The notes beneath the pieces are model-generated. The model worked only from the letters and a program-made list of their open reading frames with translations. It was not told the DNA's origin and made no database searches. Of a stretch of DNA of 64,000 nucleotides, positions 21,817 to 33,689 are shown piece by piece. A program made the position numbers and the translations under genes. The stretch is from Garcia nutans. Its lineage: Eukaryota; Streptophyta; Magnoliopsida; Malpighiales; Euphorbiaceae. Each line of letters begins with the position of its first letter. Within the stretch, counting starts at the first letter, position 1. The stretch lies in contig CANTUV010000024.1 of NCBI GenBank assembly GCA_947685225.1, positions 55,084,001-55,148,000 of the forward strand, read 5' to 3'.

Positions 21817-22555
21817 ATGGATGCGAACCAGCTAAGAGACATAGTTGATGAAGTTTTCAAAGCTAGGATGGCCAAGCTACGAGATCAATTGGTTGAAATT
21901 ATGAGGACCCAGTTGATTCAAATTCTAGAGATCATCAACAATGCTAATGAGGCATCTCCCATCGACATAAGAAAGAAGGAAAAGGCAGCATTAACAATGA
22001 ACATGTCTACTGACAGAGATCAAATGAAAAATGAGAGATCAATCCCTATTATACAAGACCAACCGAACCATGTGCTATCTAAGTGGAGCAATAAGAGCGG
22101 CTATCACCCTAGTGGGCAAAGTCAAAGGAAAAGAGGAGGTGTTGAGAAAGATGCAACAACTAAGCCAACAAAGAAGCGTAAATTTTTAGACTTAAGGGAG
22201 CCTTTGTCAAAGATGTTAGAAAATCTAATGAAAAATGGATTTGCTACAACCATTGGCACCTCAGCCTCTACATAAGCCTTTACCACCAAATTTTGATGCC
22301 AAGGTTTTCTGTCAATTTCATCAAATGCAAGGGCATGAGACAGATAAATGTGTTCGATTAAGGCACAAAATCCAAGATTTGATTGACAGTGGAAAGCTGC
22401 CTGAGCCTGATAAGCCCAACACTAAGAATAATCCTCTGCCTAAATTTGGAAGGGCACCATCGCTTACAACCTTCACGAAGAGTTTTATTTTATCACCTTG
22501 TCATGATATGGATAGAGAAGCTGCTAAAGATGATGATGAAAGCAATGATCCTTGA
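21817..22555 (+). pseudogene. Gag pseudogene of Y, capsid domain missing
   Basis: It starts at ATG 21817 (MDANQLRDIVDEVFKARM), homologous to the N-termini of Z and X Gag. The open frame runs to 22275 and ends with RKFLDLREPLSKMLENLMKNG, a stretch typical just before the zinc knuckle. The frame then shifts by one base near 22240-22260, and homology continues to 22555 with CQFHQMQGHETDKC, a C-x2-H-x4-H-x4-C knuckle. The central capsid domain present in X (about 57170-57720) is absent. No pol follows; downstream sequence matches the non-coding region of Z. Confidence 0.7.
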
Positions 22556-23281
22556 TGATGGAGAAAATCCTTGCCCTTGAGATGTCAATATAAATGAAAT
22601 ATCTTCGACTCCAACTCGATGAACTTTCCTTAGCTTGAATGTTGCTTTTCAATTTTACTTTCTTTTTTGGAACGATTGTGTTTTTAAAATTTAAAGTTAC
22701 TTGAAATAAATTACATTCATCAAAATTTTTGTTGGTCTTTGCTCATTTTGGTGTTCAACCAATGAGGAATTTAGCTTGATAATTCATGAATTAATATATT
22801 ATGCATCATGACTCGAATGACTTTACTAGGTGAGGGAATTGCTCTATAGCATTGAGTTGTATATGCTTACTTAGAGAGGGCTTCTGCATAGTTACCTTTG
22901 TCTAGGTCTTAGTCAGTCTTAGAACATGCTTTGACAAACTTTTAAGGTGAAATTGAACTTTGATTATTTAAGGGAGAGATGATATGGCATTGTTTGGTTA
23001 GCTAACAACTAGTATCCACCTATTAAATATCAATCCCTAGTTGTACCTTTCAGTCTTCATAAAATTTTAGCTTTCTTTTCATGGGCTTACAAACCCCAAC
23101 AACCTACCTTGAGCTGTTGTGATACTTTTGACAAGTCTTATGATCACTAAGATGAAGAGGTAAGAAGATCAAAGAAAGAAATGAATAGTCAAGACCATGA
23201 AGATAATTGAAATTCTCAAGACCATAAGGGTAGTTGAAGTTCTCAAACCATAAGGGTAGTTGATGTTTTCAAGACCATAAG
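22556..23281 (+). other. Post-gag segment of Y
   Basis: Non-coding sequence matching Z 13330-13990 in reverse. Near its end it has three to four copies of a 27-base unit around AGACCATAAGGGTAGTTGAA (23215-23281). V is inserted immediately after. Confidence 0.65.
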
Positions 23282-24082
23282 TGTAATATCCCAAACTATA
23301 CCCTAAAATTTTGGAGTGTTAATTGTTGTATTGGATTAAATAATTTAAAGTGTATATGTTATGTATATGGAGATAAAAACAATATATACAAGTCAATGGG
23401 CTTTATAAGTCAAAAGAGATATGTTGATTAATTAAATGGATTTGTTTAATGTTAGTGGAAGATGATGTAGTGGATTTAATATTATATTGTTTTATTTCTT
23501 GGTTGAGAGTGTTTTAAGGAGAGAGTAGTTGTAGTGATTGACTTTCTTTCTCTCTTTCTTTGTTTCTTTCTTTCTTCTTCTTCGTTCATCTTCATCTTCT
23601 TCTTTTCTTCTCTTTGGCTGGCCACCCTTAGCAACCAAAGGAAAAGAGGTTTTGTTGCTTCCAAGCTCAAAAGATTGAAGGTTTTCAAGAGATCAAGTTG
23701 GAGTTTTAAGGATTTTCTTCACTTTTGGTAAGTTTCCAACTTGTTTCTTGGTTTTCTTTTGAGTTTGCGTTCTTGGGTTTGTTGGATGGTTGTTTTGGTA
23801 TATTTGAAGGTTCTGTTGTTTTGTTAACTTTGATTTTGGGGTTGGATTGAAGAGAGAAAAGGGATGAGTTTGGTGAAAGTGGCAAGTGTGTGGATTGTGT
23901 GATTTTTGAGTTGTGAATATGGTGGTGTTTGTGTTTGATGTTTGTAATTGAGTTGTTTTAAGCTTTACTCAAGTATTTTTGAGTTGTTGATGGTTTTGGT
24001 TGAGTTATGTGTTGTTGATATGGCTATTGGAAGATGATTGTTGGTTGTGGCTTTGTTGGTGTCGATTTCAGGGTTTTTGGCT

Positions 24083-24390
24083 TGACACGCTCAAGAGCAC
24101 GGCCATGTCTTTGGGCATGTCGTTGGTTCTGTTTTCTAGGTTGGTGACATGAGCAGTGACACGCCCATGTCACTGAGCGTGTCATAGCTACTATGTTGTT
24201 GTAGCATTGACATGGCCAGTGGCACGCCCATGTCACTGAGCATGTCTTAGCTACTGTGTTGTTGGAGGATTGACACGGCCAGTGACACGTCCAGTGACAC
24301 GTCCATGTCACTGGGCGTGTCAAAGCTTCTGTGTTGTGAGTTTTAGGCACGGTCAGGGACACACCCGTGTTGTTGAGCGTGTCAAGTGTA
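24083..24390. repeat. GACACG / CGTGTC array in the V LTR
   Basis: Units such as GACACGCCCATGTC and GAGCGTGTC alternate with linkers such as AGCTACTGTGTTG, with a period near 75-80 bases. It is homologous to the arrays of S2, S3 and W by its linkers. It lies between the first GTAAGT (23728) and its acceptor (24470). Confidence 0.85.
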
Positions 24391-25417
24391 GAGTTTGCCC
24401 TAGATAGTTCTCTTTCTTATTTTCTTCTTGTGTATCTCTAAATGAGTGTGTATGTTCACCTTTGGATTAGGTTTTGAAGAGAGTTGAGCTACCTTTATTC
24501 AAGTGTTGAGAGTTATCTTGGAAGAGGAGTTGATAGAGTGGTGTTGTTGCTCTTAGAGGTAAGTACAAACTTTGATTGATTGCGTACATTTATATGACAT
24601 TGGGACTTAACACATTTAGTTGAGAAATGTGTTAAGTTACTTGATACATTGTTAATGAATGAGTTATATGTTATGATATGCATAATGTGAATTATGTTGA
24701 TGTATCAATGCAGTTGAGTATTGTATATGAAAAGAATTGTGGAAATATGTGATATGAGATGTGAAAATATAATTTAACCAATCGATTTTGAAATTAAATA
24801 GAAGAATGAGAAAAGATGATATATTAGGGCAATGAGCCTAATTTGATTATGAGAAATAAAATGAAAAATGAATTGTGAAAGAAATTGATAATGAGATAAA
24901 TGAATTAATTGTGTGCCTATTATGCTATTCAATTTTCAGAGTTCTGAGTTTGGCGGCATGCCTATGAATCGCTGGGCAGGTGAAAAGACCGGGTCGTAAG
25001 CTGAGCCCAGCTGAGAAATGTGAAATGTGATGTTTTTGAGGTGAAAAGATCGGGTCGTAAGCCTCAAAAACTGTAACAGTCTAGCCGGGTTGAGGACCAA
25101 GATACTGGGGCCCTAGGGTCTAGCCGGGCTAAGGTCCAAGAGACTGGGTCTGTTACATTATCCATGGATATATATATATATATCGCCTATGGGCTTGATG
25201 AATGTGATTATGGACCAAAACAGTAACTCTGAACTTTGAATAGTATATTAGTTTCGTTTTGAGCCCATGCTTGTCTTTGCTTTAATGTTAATTATGAAAT
25301 ATGATGCAAATGATTAATATGTTGAGATATAATGCAATGAATTGATATATTCATATATATATATATATATTGTGCATGAGCATCGCATTGATTTATATGG
25401 AATCAAAGTTTGTACCA

Positions 25418-25454
25418 CTAAGCTTTCTGCTTAGTGCGATTGTGGTTCATCGCA
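25418..25454 (+). other. Twin hairpin in the V LTR
   Basis: Hairpin 1 is CTAAGC (25418-25423) with GCTTAG (25429-25434). Hairpin 2 is TGCGAT (25435-25440) with ATCGCA (25449-25454). The first pair of hairpin 2 is T-A here and C-G in W, S2 and S3, a compensatory change. Confidence 0.75.
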
Positions 25455-25924
25455 CAGGTGACAGGGTAGATCCGGTTGTGCCGGAGAGCTCGTCTAGACC
25501 GAGTCGAGTCTAGGCTTGAAATTAGAGATAGTGTTGGACATCAAGATCAGAGATGAACTGCCAGCATGTATAAACTTCATATTTTTGTACTTATTGATTT
25601 TGATGTAAACATATGTATTTTCCGCTGCTTAATCAACAAATGTTTTGAGCAGTCTATTTTAGATAATTTTTTGGGTACTAATGTTATATATATATATGTA
25701 TTTTAACGAAGAAATATTTTCTCTATTACTAATTATATTATAGGTTAAATGTTTTAAGTTTTTTTTTTCGGACTGACTTATGATGCTTATATGTTAAAGA
25801 TTAAAGTATTATATGGGTTGTTTAAAATGAACCGTGGCACCCCTTTATCCGGTATATGTATATCGCATGTTGTGTGGGTGTATGCGGTGTGCGTATATGG
25901 GGTACGAGGGTGTTACAACTATTT

Positions 25925-25936
25925 TGGTATCAGAGC
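25925..25936 (+). promoter_or_regulatory. Primer binding site of V (initiator Met tRNA type)
   Basis: TGGTATCAGAGC lies seven bases after the LTR end and matches the initiator methionine tRNA complement. Confidence 0.9.
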
Positions 25937-26083
25937 CTAGGTTTGAGATCTCAACCTAGGTAAATTGTAAAAAAAAGAAAATCTTGATTTTAAAATATGG
26001 TTTTTGAATAAGATACATTCTTTGGCATTGGCAGTCTCTGATCTTTGATGAGGTATATTCTGTTGTGTTTACAGATATAGGTA

Positions 26084-29000
26084 ATGATGGCGTCTCAATC
26101 ACGTCAGTCTATAGAAGGTAGTGCTGAGAGTGTAGCTCCTGAAGGGGGGTAGAGATGGAGCTAGGGTTGAGTTAACTGGTGAGGCACCTAACCCTGTGCC
26201 AGAGAGACCAACTACTAATGAGATGCAGCCAGTTTAGTTACGGCATGTGGTAGATTTGTTGAGGCAGGCTCCAGTGCAGCAGCCGCCACCACAACCGCAG
26301 CCGCAAGTGCCGGTGAGGCAGTATGATAAATTAAGGAAGTTTGGAGCTGAGGACTTCTTTGGTAGTACAGATCCTGCTGTAGCTGAGCAGTGGTTGGATA
26401 GAGTTCAGAGGGTATTTATCCAGTTGCAAGCCACTCCTGAAGAGAAATTTGACTATGCTAGATCTCTTTTGCAGAAAGATGCTTATGATTAGTGGAAGAC
26501 GGTTCCCCATGCCATGGATGATCTGCCTAGTTTGTCTTATGGTGTTTTTCAGTGGGAGTTTGAGTAGAAGTATACTCCGAGGGAGTATAAGGATGCTAAG
26601 AAGATGGAGTTTTTGAATCTAAGGCAGGATAACCGGACGGTGATAGAGTATGAGATAGAGTTCATCTGGTTGAGTCATTATGCAGGTGGAATTATTTCAG
26701 ATGAGATAGACCGGTGTAGGAGATTTGAGGAGGGGCTGAGGCCCTCTATTATGTGTATTGTTGCTGGTTCCCAGTATCATGATCTTTCCCAGCTTGTTGC
26801 AGCGGCCTAGAGTGTTGAGAGAGCGTAGGCTATTGCAGCAGCTGCTACTGAGGAAGAGACCAGAGTTAGGAGACCCCAGTTTGAGGCAGGGTCTTCATCT
26901 ATGAAGAGAGGCAGAGGAAGTTTTATTCTGAGGATCAGTAGGAGCCAAAGACAGTCTGGTAGGTCAGTTCAGTATCAGAGGCAGAGACTGAGACCTACAG
27001 TTTCTGTAGCTAGTGCACTGATCCCAGTGGCTCAGAGGTCTACTCCACCTACATGTATCCATTGTGGTAGGATATATGGGGGTGTTTGTTGGAAAATTGG
27101 TGGACCAGCTATGTGTTTTAGATGCGGATCATCTGACCATTTCATAAAAGATTGTCCCGAACTGCAGAAGGATAGGCAGACAGATTCTACAGTTTCTCGA
27201 CCTAGTGTGAGAGGAGGTCGAAGTGGCAGAGGTTTCAGTAGAGGTGGTAGACCTGAGTTCAGTCAGAGAGGAGGCTCTACATCTGGAGGTAGTAGGCCAG
27301 ATGAGGCTGGGCCATCTCAGCGAGTGTATGTGATGCAGAGGCAGCCGGATGCTTCAGTCGTCATTGCGGGTACATTCTCTTTATTTGGCATTTCAGTTCT
27401 TGCTTTGATTAATCCAGGATCTACTCATTCATATATAAGTGCATCCATCTTGCCTGTGCCTAAATTGCATTCTGAGTCCCTAGGATTTGATGTTTTGGTG
27501 ACAAATCCTTTAGGGCATAGTGTTGTGGTGAGTAAGGTGCACCGAGATAGTCTAGTGGTTGTTCAAGATGAGGAGTTTCTTGGTGATTTGATTGAAATGC
27601 CTTTTAAGGAGTATGATTTGATCTTAGGCATGGATTGGTTGTCTAAGCATGGGGCTGTAGTAGATTGTCAGAAGAAGTGTGTTATCCTGAGAACCAATGA
27701 TGGTAGAAGTGTTATGGTATCTAGTGAGCAGAGACAACTTGCATCCATATTTGTTTCAGCTGTTGCAGCTAGGAGGATGATTTGGAAAGGGTGTGATGCT
27801 TATTTTGCTCATGTTGTAGATACCAGAGTGGTGGGTTCCCAGCTTGATAGTATACCCACAGTTACTGAATTCCAAGATGTGTTTCCCGAGGAGTTGCTAG
27901 GGATACCCCCTGAGAGAGAGGTTGAGTTTGGTATTGATTTATTGCCTGGTACCACTCCCATCTCTATTACTCCCTATCGAATGGCACCTGTTGAGTTGAG
28001 AGAGTTGAAGGTGTAGTTGCAGGAGTTGTTGGATAAAGGGTTTTTTCATCCTAGTGTGTCTCCGTGGGGAGTGCCTATTTTGTTTGTAAAGAAGAAGGAT
28101 AGTACTTTAAGATTGTGCATTGATTATAGGCAGTTGAATAAGGTGACCATCAAGAATAAGTACCCTTTGCCTAGGATAGATGATCTCTTTGATCAGTTGA
28201 AGGGAGCAACAGTTTTCTCCAAGATTGATTTGAGATCAGGGTACCATCAGTTGAGAATTAGAGAGGCAGATGTTCCTAAGACAACTTTCTGCACAAGGTA
28301 TGGGCATTATGAGTTTTTGGTAATGCCTTTTGGATTGACTAATGCACCTGCAGCTTTTATGGATTTGATGAACAGGGTGTTTAACCCTATCTAGATCAGT
28401 TTGTGGTGGTCTTTATTGATGATATTTTGGTGTATTCGCGTAATAAGGAGGAGCATGACAAGCATTTGCGAATTGTATTGCAGACCTTGAAAGAGAAGCA
28501 ATTGTATGCTAAGCTGTCAAAGTGTGAGTTTTGGCTTGATCAAGTGATTTTTTTGGGTCATGTGGTTTCAGTAGATGGTATTAGAGTTGATCCGAGTAAA
28601 GTTGAAGCCATTTTGAATTGGAGTCCACCGAAGTCAGTGACTGAAGTTAAAAGTTTTCTGGGTTTGGCAGGCTATTATCAACGGTTTGTGAAGGGTTTTT
28701 CTTTGATAGCTACTCCACTCACCATATTGCTTCAGAAGGGAATTAGATTTGTGTGGACAGATCAGTGTTAAGCAAGTTTTAAGCAGTTGAAAGATATGTT
28801 GACTCAAGCTCCTGTTCTTACCTCTCCCATGGAAGATAAACCATATGTGATTTACAATGATGCTTCACATAATGGTTTAGGATGTGTTTTGATGCAAGAA
28901 GGGAGAGTTATAGCTTATGCTTCTCAGCAGTTGAAGTCAAATGAGTTGAATTACCCGACACATGATTTGGAGTTAGTAGCCATAGTGTTTGCTTTGAAGA

Positions 29001-30736
29001 TTTGGCAACACTACTTATATGGGGAGAAGTGTTTCATATATACGGATCATAAGAGTTTGAAATACTTGGGTGTTTAGAGAGAGCTGAATCTTCGGCAGAG
29101 ACGGTTGGAGTTAATTAAAGGCTATGACTATTTGATTGATTATCATCCTGGTAAGGCAAATGTTGTTGCTGATGCCTTGAGTCAGAAGTCTATGGCAGGT
29201 TTGACTGCTTATTCACTCTTATTGCTTGTTGAATTGAGAGCATTACATGCTAGTTTTGAGTCTTGTGATGATGGTGCTTTGTTAGCTCATTTGCAGTTGA
29301 GACTAGTGTTGTTGGATTAGATTAAAGAGGCTCAATTGGCTGATGAGAAAATTCAGAAAGTTGTGTCAGATTGCCAAAAAGAAGAGAACCGAGATTTCCA
29401 TGTGAGCGGTGATGGCAGTCTTTGGTACAAAGATAGATTGTGTGTTCCTAATGATGCAAGACTGAGAAAGACTATTTTGGAAGAAGCACATCAGTCAACT
29501 TTTGCTATGCACCCTGGAAGTACCAAGATGTATCATGATTTGAAGCAACATTATTGGTGGTCAGGTATGAAGAGGGACATAGCGGAGTTTGTATCCAAAT
29601 GTCTCATTTGTCAGAGAGTGAAGGCCGAGCACCAAGTTCCTTCGGGGTTGCTCCAACCTTTATCACTGCCTGAATGGAAATGGGAGCGAGTGACGATGGA
29701 TTTTGTGATTGGTTTGTCTTTGACTTAGAAGAAGCACAATGCAATTTGGGTGATTGTTGATCGATTGACGAAGACAGCTCATTTCCTTTCAGTTCGGATG
29801 GATTATTCCCTTGAGAAGTTGGTTGAGCTGTATATCAGTGAGATAGTGAGATTGCGTGGAGTCCCAATTTCTTTAGTGTCTGATTGAGATTCCCGGTTTA
29901 CTCAAGGTTTTGGAAGAGTTTGCATGCTGTTTTACGTTTCCGATTGCACTTTAGCACTGCTTTTCATCCGCAGACAAATGGGCAATCAGAGAGAGTGATA
30001 CAGATTTTAGAGGACATGTTGAGAAGTTGTCATTGAATTCTCTGGAAGTTGGGACAGATATTTGCCATTGATGGAATTTGCTTGCAACAACAGTCATCAA
30101 ACCAGTATTGGAATGGCACCATATGAGGCAATGTACCGTACAAGATGCATAACGCCTCTATGTTGGGATGAAGTTGGAGAAGGTAAATTGGTTGGTCCCA
30201 ATTTGATTAAAGAAATGGAGGACAAAGTGAAGATTATTCGGGATCGTTTGAAAGTAGCCTCAGATCGGCAGAAATCCTATTCAGATTTGAAGAGGAGAGA
30301 TATAGAGTTTGATGTTGGAGATAAAGTATTTTTAAAAGTGTCTCCTTGGAAGAAAATTTTAAGATTTGGCCACAAAGGAAAGTTAAGTCCCCGTTTCACT
30401 GGACCTTACAAGGTACTAGAGAGAGTTGGACCAGTGGCTTATCGACTAGCTTTGCTTCCTGAGTTGGATAAAATTCACAATGTCTTCCATGTTTCTATGC
30501 AACGAAGGTACAGGTCAGACTCATCTCATATTTTGTCAATGAAATCTATTGAGGTGAGTCCAGATATGACTTTTGAAGAAGAACCAGTGGTCATTTTAGC
30601 ACATGGAGTGAAAGCGATGAGACATAAGAAAGTGCCAATTGTGAAGGTTCTTTGGAAGAATCATGGTAGAGAAGAGGCAACTTGGGAGAGCGAGCAAGCG
30701 ATGCGAGATCAGTATCCTCAATTATTCCAGACTTGA
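26084..30736 (+). pseudogene. Gag-pol pseudogene of V (Tekay-like)
   Basis: Homologous along its length to the W polyprotein at 40880-45535. Visible parts are the gag capsid region (from 26247), the zinc knuckle CFRCGSSDHFIKDC (about 27117), the protease site with INPGSTHSY (catalytic Asp replaced by Asn), RT with the FIDD motif (about 28410), RNase H, integrase (HPGSTKMY, MDF) and a C-terminal chromodomain ending QYPQLFQT. Damage includes stops at 26490, 26808, 28014, 28769, 29075, 29318 and 29726, stops near 26238 and 26564, and frameshifts near 26148, 28388 and in the integrase core near 29886-30040. It cannot make a functional polyprotein. Several stops are CAG or CAA changed to TAG or TAA. 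Confidence 0.9.
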
Positions 30737-30769
30737 GAACAAGTAATTTCGAGGATGAAATTATTTTGT

Positions 30770-30782
30770 AGAGGGGGAGAAT
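30770..30782 (+). promoter_or_regulatory. Polypurine tract of V
   Basis: AGAGGGGGAGAAT directly before the 3' LTR start. The identical tract precedes the 3' LTR of W (40834-40846, minus). Confidence 0.85.
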
Positions 30783-31067
30783 TGTAATATCCCAAACTAT
30801 ACCCTAAAATTTTGGAGTGTTAATTGTTGCATTGGATGAAATAATTTAAAGTGTATATGTTATGTATATGGAGATAAAAACAATATATACAAGTCAATGG
30901 GCTTTATAAGTCAAAAGAGATATGTTGATTAATTAAATGGATTTGTTTAATGTTAGTGGAAGATGATGTAGTGGATTTACTATTATATTGTTTTATTGCT
31001 TGGTTGAGAGTGTTTTAAGGAGAGAGTAGTTGTAGTGATTGACTTTCTTTCTCTCTTTCTTTGTTTC
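30783..31067 (+). mobile_element. 3' LTR of V, first 285 bases only
   Basis: It matches 23282-23566 with about four substitutions by eye. After TTTGTTTC it switches abruptly to the GGTCCAAGTACC array of Y. About 2.35 kb of the LTR and an unknown amount of Y have been deleted. Confidence 0.85.
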
Positions 31068-31380
31068 AAATCAATCAATCTCAGGTCCAAGTACCCATTC
31101 TCGGGTCCAACTACCCAAATCAAATTCAAGCTCGGGTCCAAGTATCCAATCTCAGGTCCAAGTACCTAAATTAAATTCAAGATCGAGTCCAAGTACCCAA
31201 TATTGGGTCCAAGTACCCAAATCAATCTAATCTCGGGTCCAAGTACCTAAATAAAATTCAATTTGTGGTCCAAGTACCCAATCCCAAGTCCAAGTACCAA
31301 AATCAAATTCATTTTCAGGTCCAAGTACCCAAATCAAATTCATTATCGGGTCCAAGTACCCATTCTCGGGTCCAACTACC
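31068..31380 (+). repeat. GGTCCAAGTACCC array of Y, left part
   Basis: About ten units of CTCGGGTCCAAGTACCC followed by AAATCAAATTCA-type spacers. It is continuous with 61567-62155 once X is removed. The site ends in CTACC next to X, where the other side has GTACC. Confidence 0.85.
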
Positions 31381-33602
31381 TGTGAGAGGGGATTTTCGCC
31401 CCCACTCCCCGTGGAATGGTTCTTGCTACTTCAGCACTGTTTAGGCTTGGGGCCTTAGAGAACACGGATCTAAGTCCGGAGAAAATGGAGTCGCCACCTG
31501 GACGGGCCGAGAAAAAAGAAAGGGGTGGATGACTCGATTCCTAAGGAATCCCCAACCCCCTAATGGGTTCGGAAAGTTGGGTACGTGTGGGGAAGGTGAG
31601 AAATGGCCCAGCACCCCCACAACGCCCGGTTCATTGGAACCGGCCTCCTTTACAGGTCTTAATATTATAAAATTCTTAAATATAATAACATTATCCATAT
31701 TACACACAATAAAAAGAAAGCATCATTATATTAAAATCAAAGCAATGTCCAAACAAAACAAAACAAATAAATGGACACCCATCCAATGATGGAAACATGT
31801 CCTTACATCACATGCCTAGATAGGACACCCACCAAAAGGTAGAAACATGTCCTTTTACAAAGGTTCTAAAATAGAAAAGAAAATTAAATTACATGATGTT
31901 TAACTAATGAGGCACCCACCAAGTGGAAACATACCTCTTACAAAATTTGGAAGTCTAAATAAATTGATAAAAGTAAATATCCATTCATAATAAATAAATC
32001 ATTCATCAAAGCTATTAACCAAAACAAACATCCATCCATGATAAATTAAATAAATCAAGTATTAAAATTAAATAAATTAAAGCATAAGAAATAAATCAAG
32101 GTATAAATAAATATGGAATTGAATAAAACAAATAAAAGTTCAAGTATAGCTACTATTTCTATTTAGGGTTCTTTACCTCATGCGTTAAGGTTTTGGAAAT
32201 TCTAAAGTTAAGCTACTGTGACTTTTTAGGGAATTAAAATAGATTAGGGTTTTATGTTTTTTAAAGGTTGGCAAGACACTTTGATTAAACAAATTAAGGT
32301 TTGAATGGTGAAATCATGAAACTAGGGTTTTGGATACTTTGAAATACTTTTTAATTCATGATTTTTAAATAGTGAATTAAGCTACTTTGACTTTTTATGT
32401 TTTTATATTTTTTAATGTTTTAAAAGGATTAGAGTTCATAAAATTTAGGGTTTAAGGTTTTAAAAGGGTTAGTGTTCATTATTTTAGGTTTAAAAGTTGA
32501 ATTTTGGATTTTTAGGCTTTGAAATTTGGGTTCTCGAGTAATGAATAATTTAAAGGGTTTTAGAAATCAATTTGATATTTTATGAAGTTTTATGAATTTA
32601 AACACATGGATTGAAGTTTTTATAAGTAGAAAAGATGTTTTTTAAGGTTTTTTGAATGAAATAGAACCTACTTTAAAATCTTAAAAGAAACAGAATTTGA
32701 TTTTGGTTTTGTTGAAAAATATGTTCAATTAGAGTTTTAAGGTTTTTAAGAAGAAAAAAAAAACAACAATTTTAAGTCTTTTTAGAAAAGAAAGTCACAT
32801 ATTAGGGTTTTTGATTATGGAAAAATTAAATTACAACTCTAAGATTTTTTATTTAAAAAACTTAAATTTTATAGATTTGGCTACTGTAAAACATAAATCA
32901 AAAAGAATTTAACATACCTTCTTTTGTTGATTCTCCAAAAAATAACTCTTCTTGGATGAACTAGCTCCAAAGACAAGTCTTGGTTGCCTTTGAATTTCTT
33001 ATTTCGTGGTGCTGCTGCTCTTGAAAATCAATAGAATTGAATTTCCCTTTTTCTTCACTAATTTGGTTTCAAAAGATCAAGTTGACTGCCTCTTTTTTCC
33101 TCCCTTTGATTTGATTTTATTAGTCCTTATTTATAGTGGTTTTTAGGTTGTTTATTCCTAATTCCCCACGGCAATTAATAATAATAAAAAAAAAGAAATT
33201 AAAACCTAGTTGAATTAGGTTTCAAAAAAAATCGATGAAAAATTTTGCGCTGGCGAAAATTGTGCCAGCCCGCAGGAAAATCCTGCTGGCGAAGGATTGG
33301 GCCAATGGGTGCCTCGCCCGCAGGAAAATCCTGCGGGCGAAAATTTTGCCCGCAGGATTTTCTTGCAGGGCAAAATTCCCTCGGGCCCGTGCGACTGTTT
33401 TTCGCTGCAGATTTTTTCGACTCCTATTTTTATTTTTATTTTTATTTTTGGATTTTTGATTTTTATTTTTTATTAATAAAAATTAGATAATAAAGCAAAA
33501 ACTATTTAATTAAAATTATTTTGGACCAATTAGACGAGAAAAATCATTTCAAACCAAATAAAACACAATGGACCGAATTGAGTAAAAAATTAAGGGTCTA
33601 CA
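31381..33602 (-). mobile_element. 3' LTR of X
   Basis: A 2,222-bp LTR, in element sense TGTAGACCCTTAATTTTTT to CTCTCACA. It is nearly identical to 59331-61566 over most of its length but not in the GC-rich block (33233-33405). TATAAATA on the minus strand is at 33128-33135. TTAGGGTTT-type telobox repeats fill 32160-32830. Confidence 0.9.
33233..33405 (-). promoter_or_regulatory. GC-rich pre-TATA block of the X 3' LTR
   Basis: It has a 23-base inverted repeat with 10-bp arms GCCCGCAGGA and TCCTGCGGGC at 33316-33338, and further CCCGCAGGA and GGCGAAA modules. The block lies about 100 bases upstream of the TATA box in element sense. Its partner at 61195-61375 is rearranged. The open frames across it are considered fortuitous. 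Confidence 0.6.
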
Positions 33603-33617
33603 GTTTGCCCCCTGCTT
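33603..33617 (-). promoter_or_regulatory. Polypurine tract of X
   Basis: Minus-strand AAGCAGGGGGCAAAC directly before the 3' LTR start TGTAGACCC. Confidence 0.8.
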
Positions 33618-33689
33618 GAATGATCTGAAACCTTAGTGAAAGAGAGTGAAAAGCAACAAAACTTAATTTTTGATGTGGCGACTTGTTTT

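Larger units (their letters stand above)
23282..25917 (+). mobile_element. 5' LTR of V
   Basis: A 2,636-bp LTR from TGTAATATCCC to GGTGTTACA. In order it has a TATA-like AATATATAC near 23383, a CT-rich leader, GTAAGT at 23728 with an acceptor ending 24470, GTAAGT at 24559 with TTTTCAG ending 24939, the CACG array (24083-24390, here inside the first putative intron), a CTTAACACAT/ATGTGTTAAG hairpin (24606-24636) and the twin hairpin (25418-25454). The PBS follows after seven bases. Confidence 0.85.
23282..31067 (+). mobile_element. Element V: decayed Tekay-like chromovirus, 3' LTR truncated
   Basis: A plus-strand Ty3 element: LTR 23282-25917, PBS 25925-25936, gag-pol remnant 26084-30736, polypurine tract 30770-30782 and only the first 285 bases of the 3' LTR (30783-31067). 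The left flank is ATAAG; the right flank is lost. It is inserted in the post-gag segment of Y. The order of Gag, protease, RT, RNase H, integrase and chromodomain, plus the Met-tRNA PBS, is that of chromoviruses of the Tekay/Del type. Confidence 0.85.

Noticed and set aside
23534..23731. Similar hydrophobic ORFs in the LTR leaders of V and W (23534-23731, 40307-40555, 47656-47904)
   Set aside because: They look alike and share FKRSS, but none has an ATG start, and the similarity is explained by homologous pyrimidine-rich leader DNA ending at the splice donor.
25418..25454. tRNA-like element, because of GGTTCATCGC next to two hairpins
   Set aside because: There is no acceptor stem, anticodon arm or third helix. 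The structure is a two-hairpin module repeated in LTRs.
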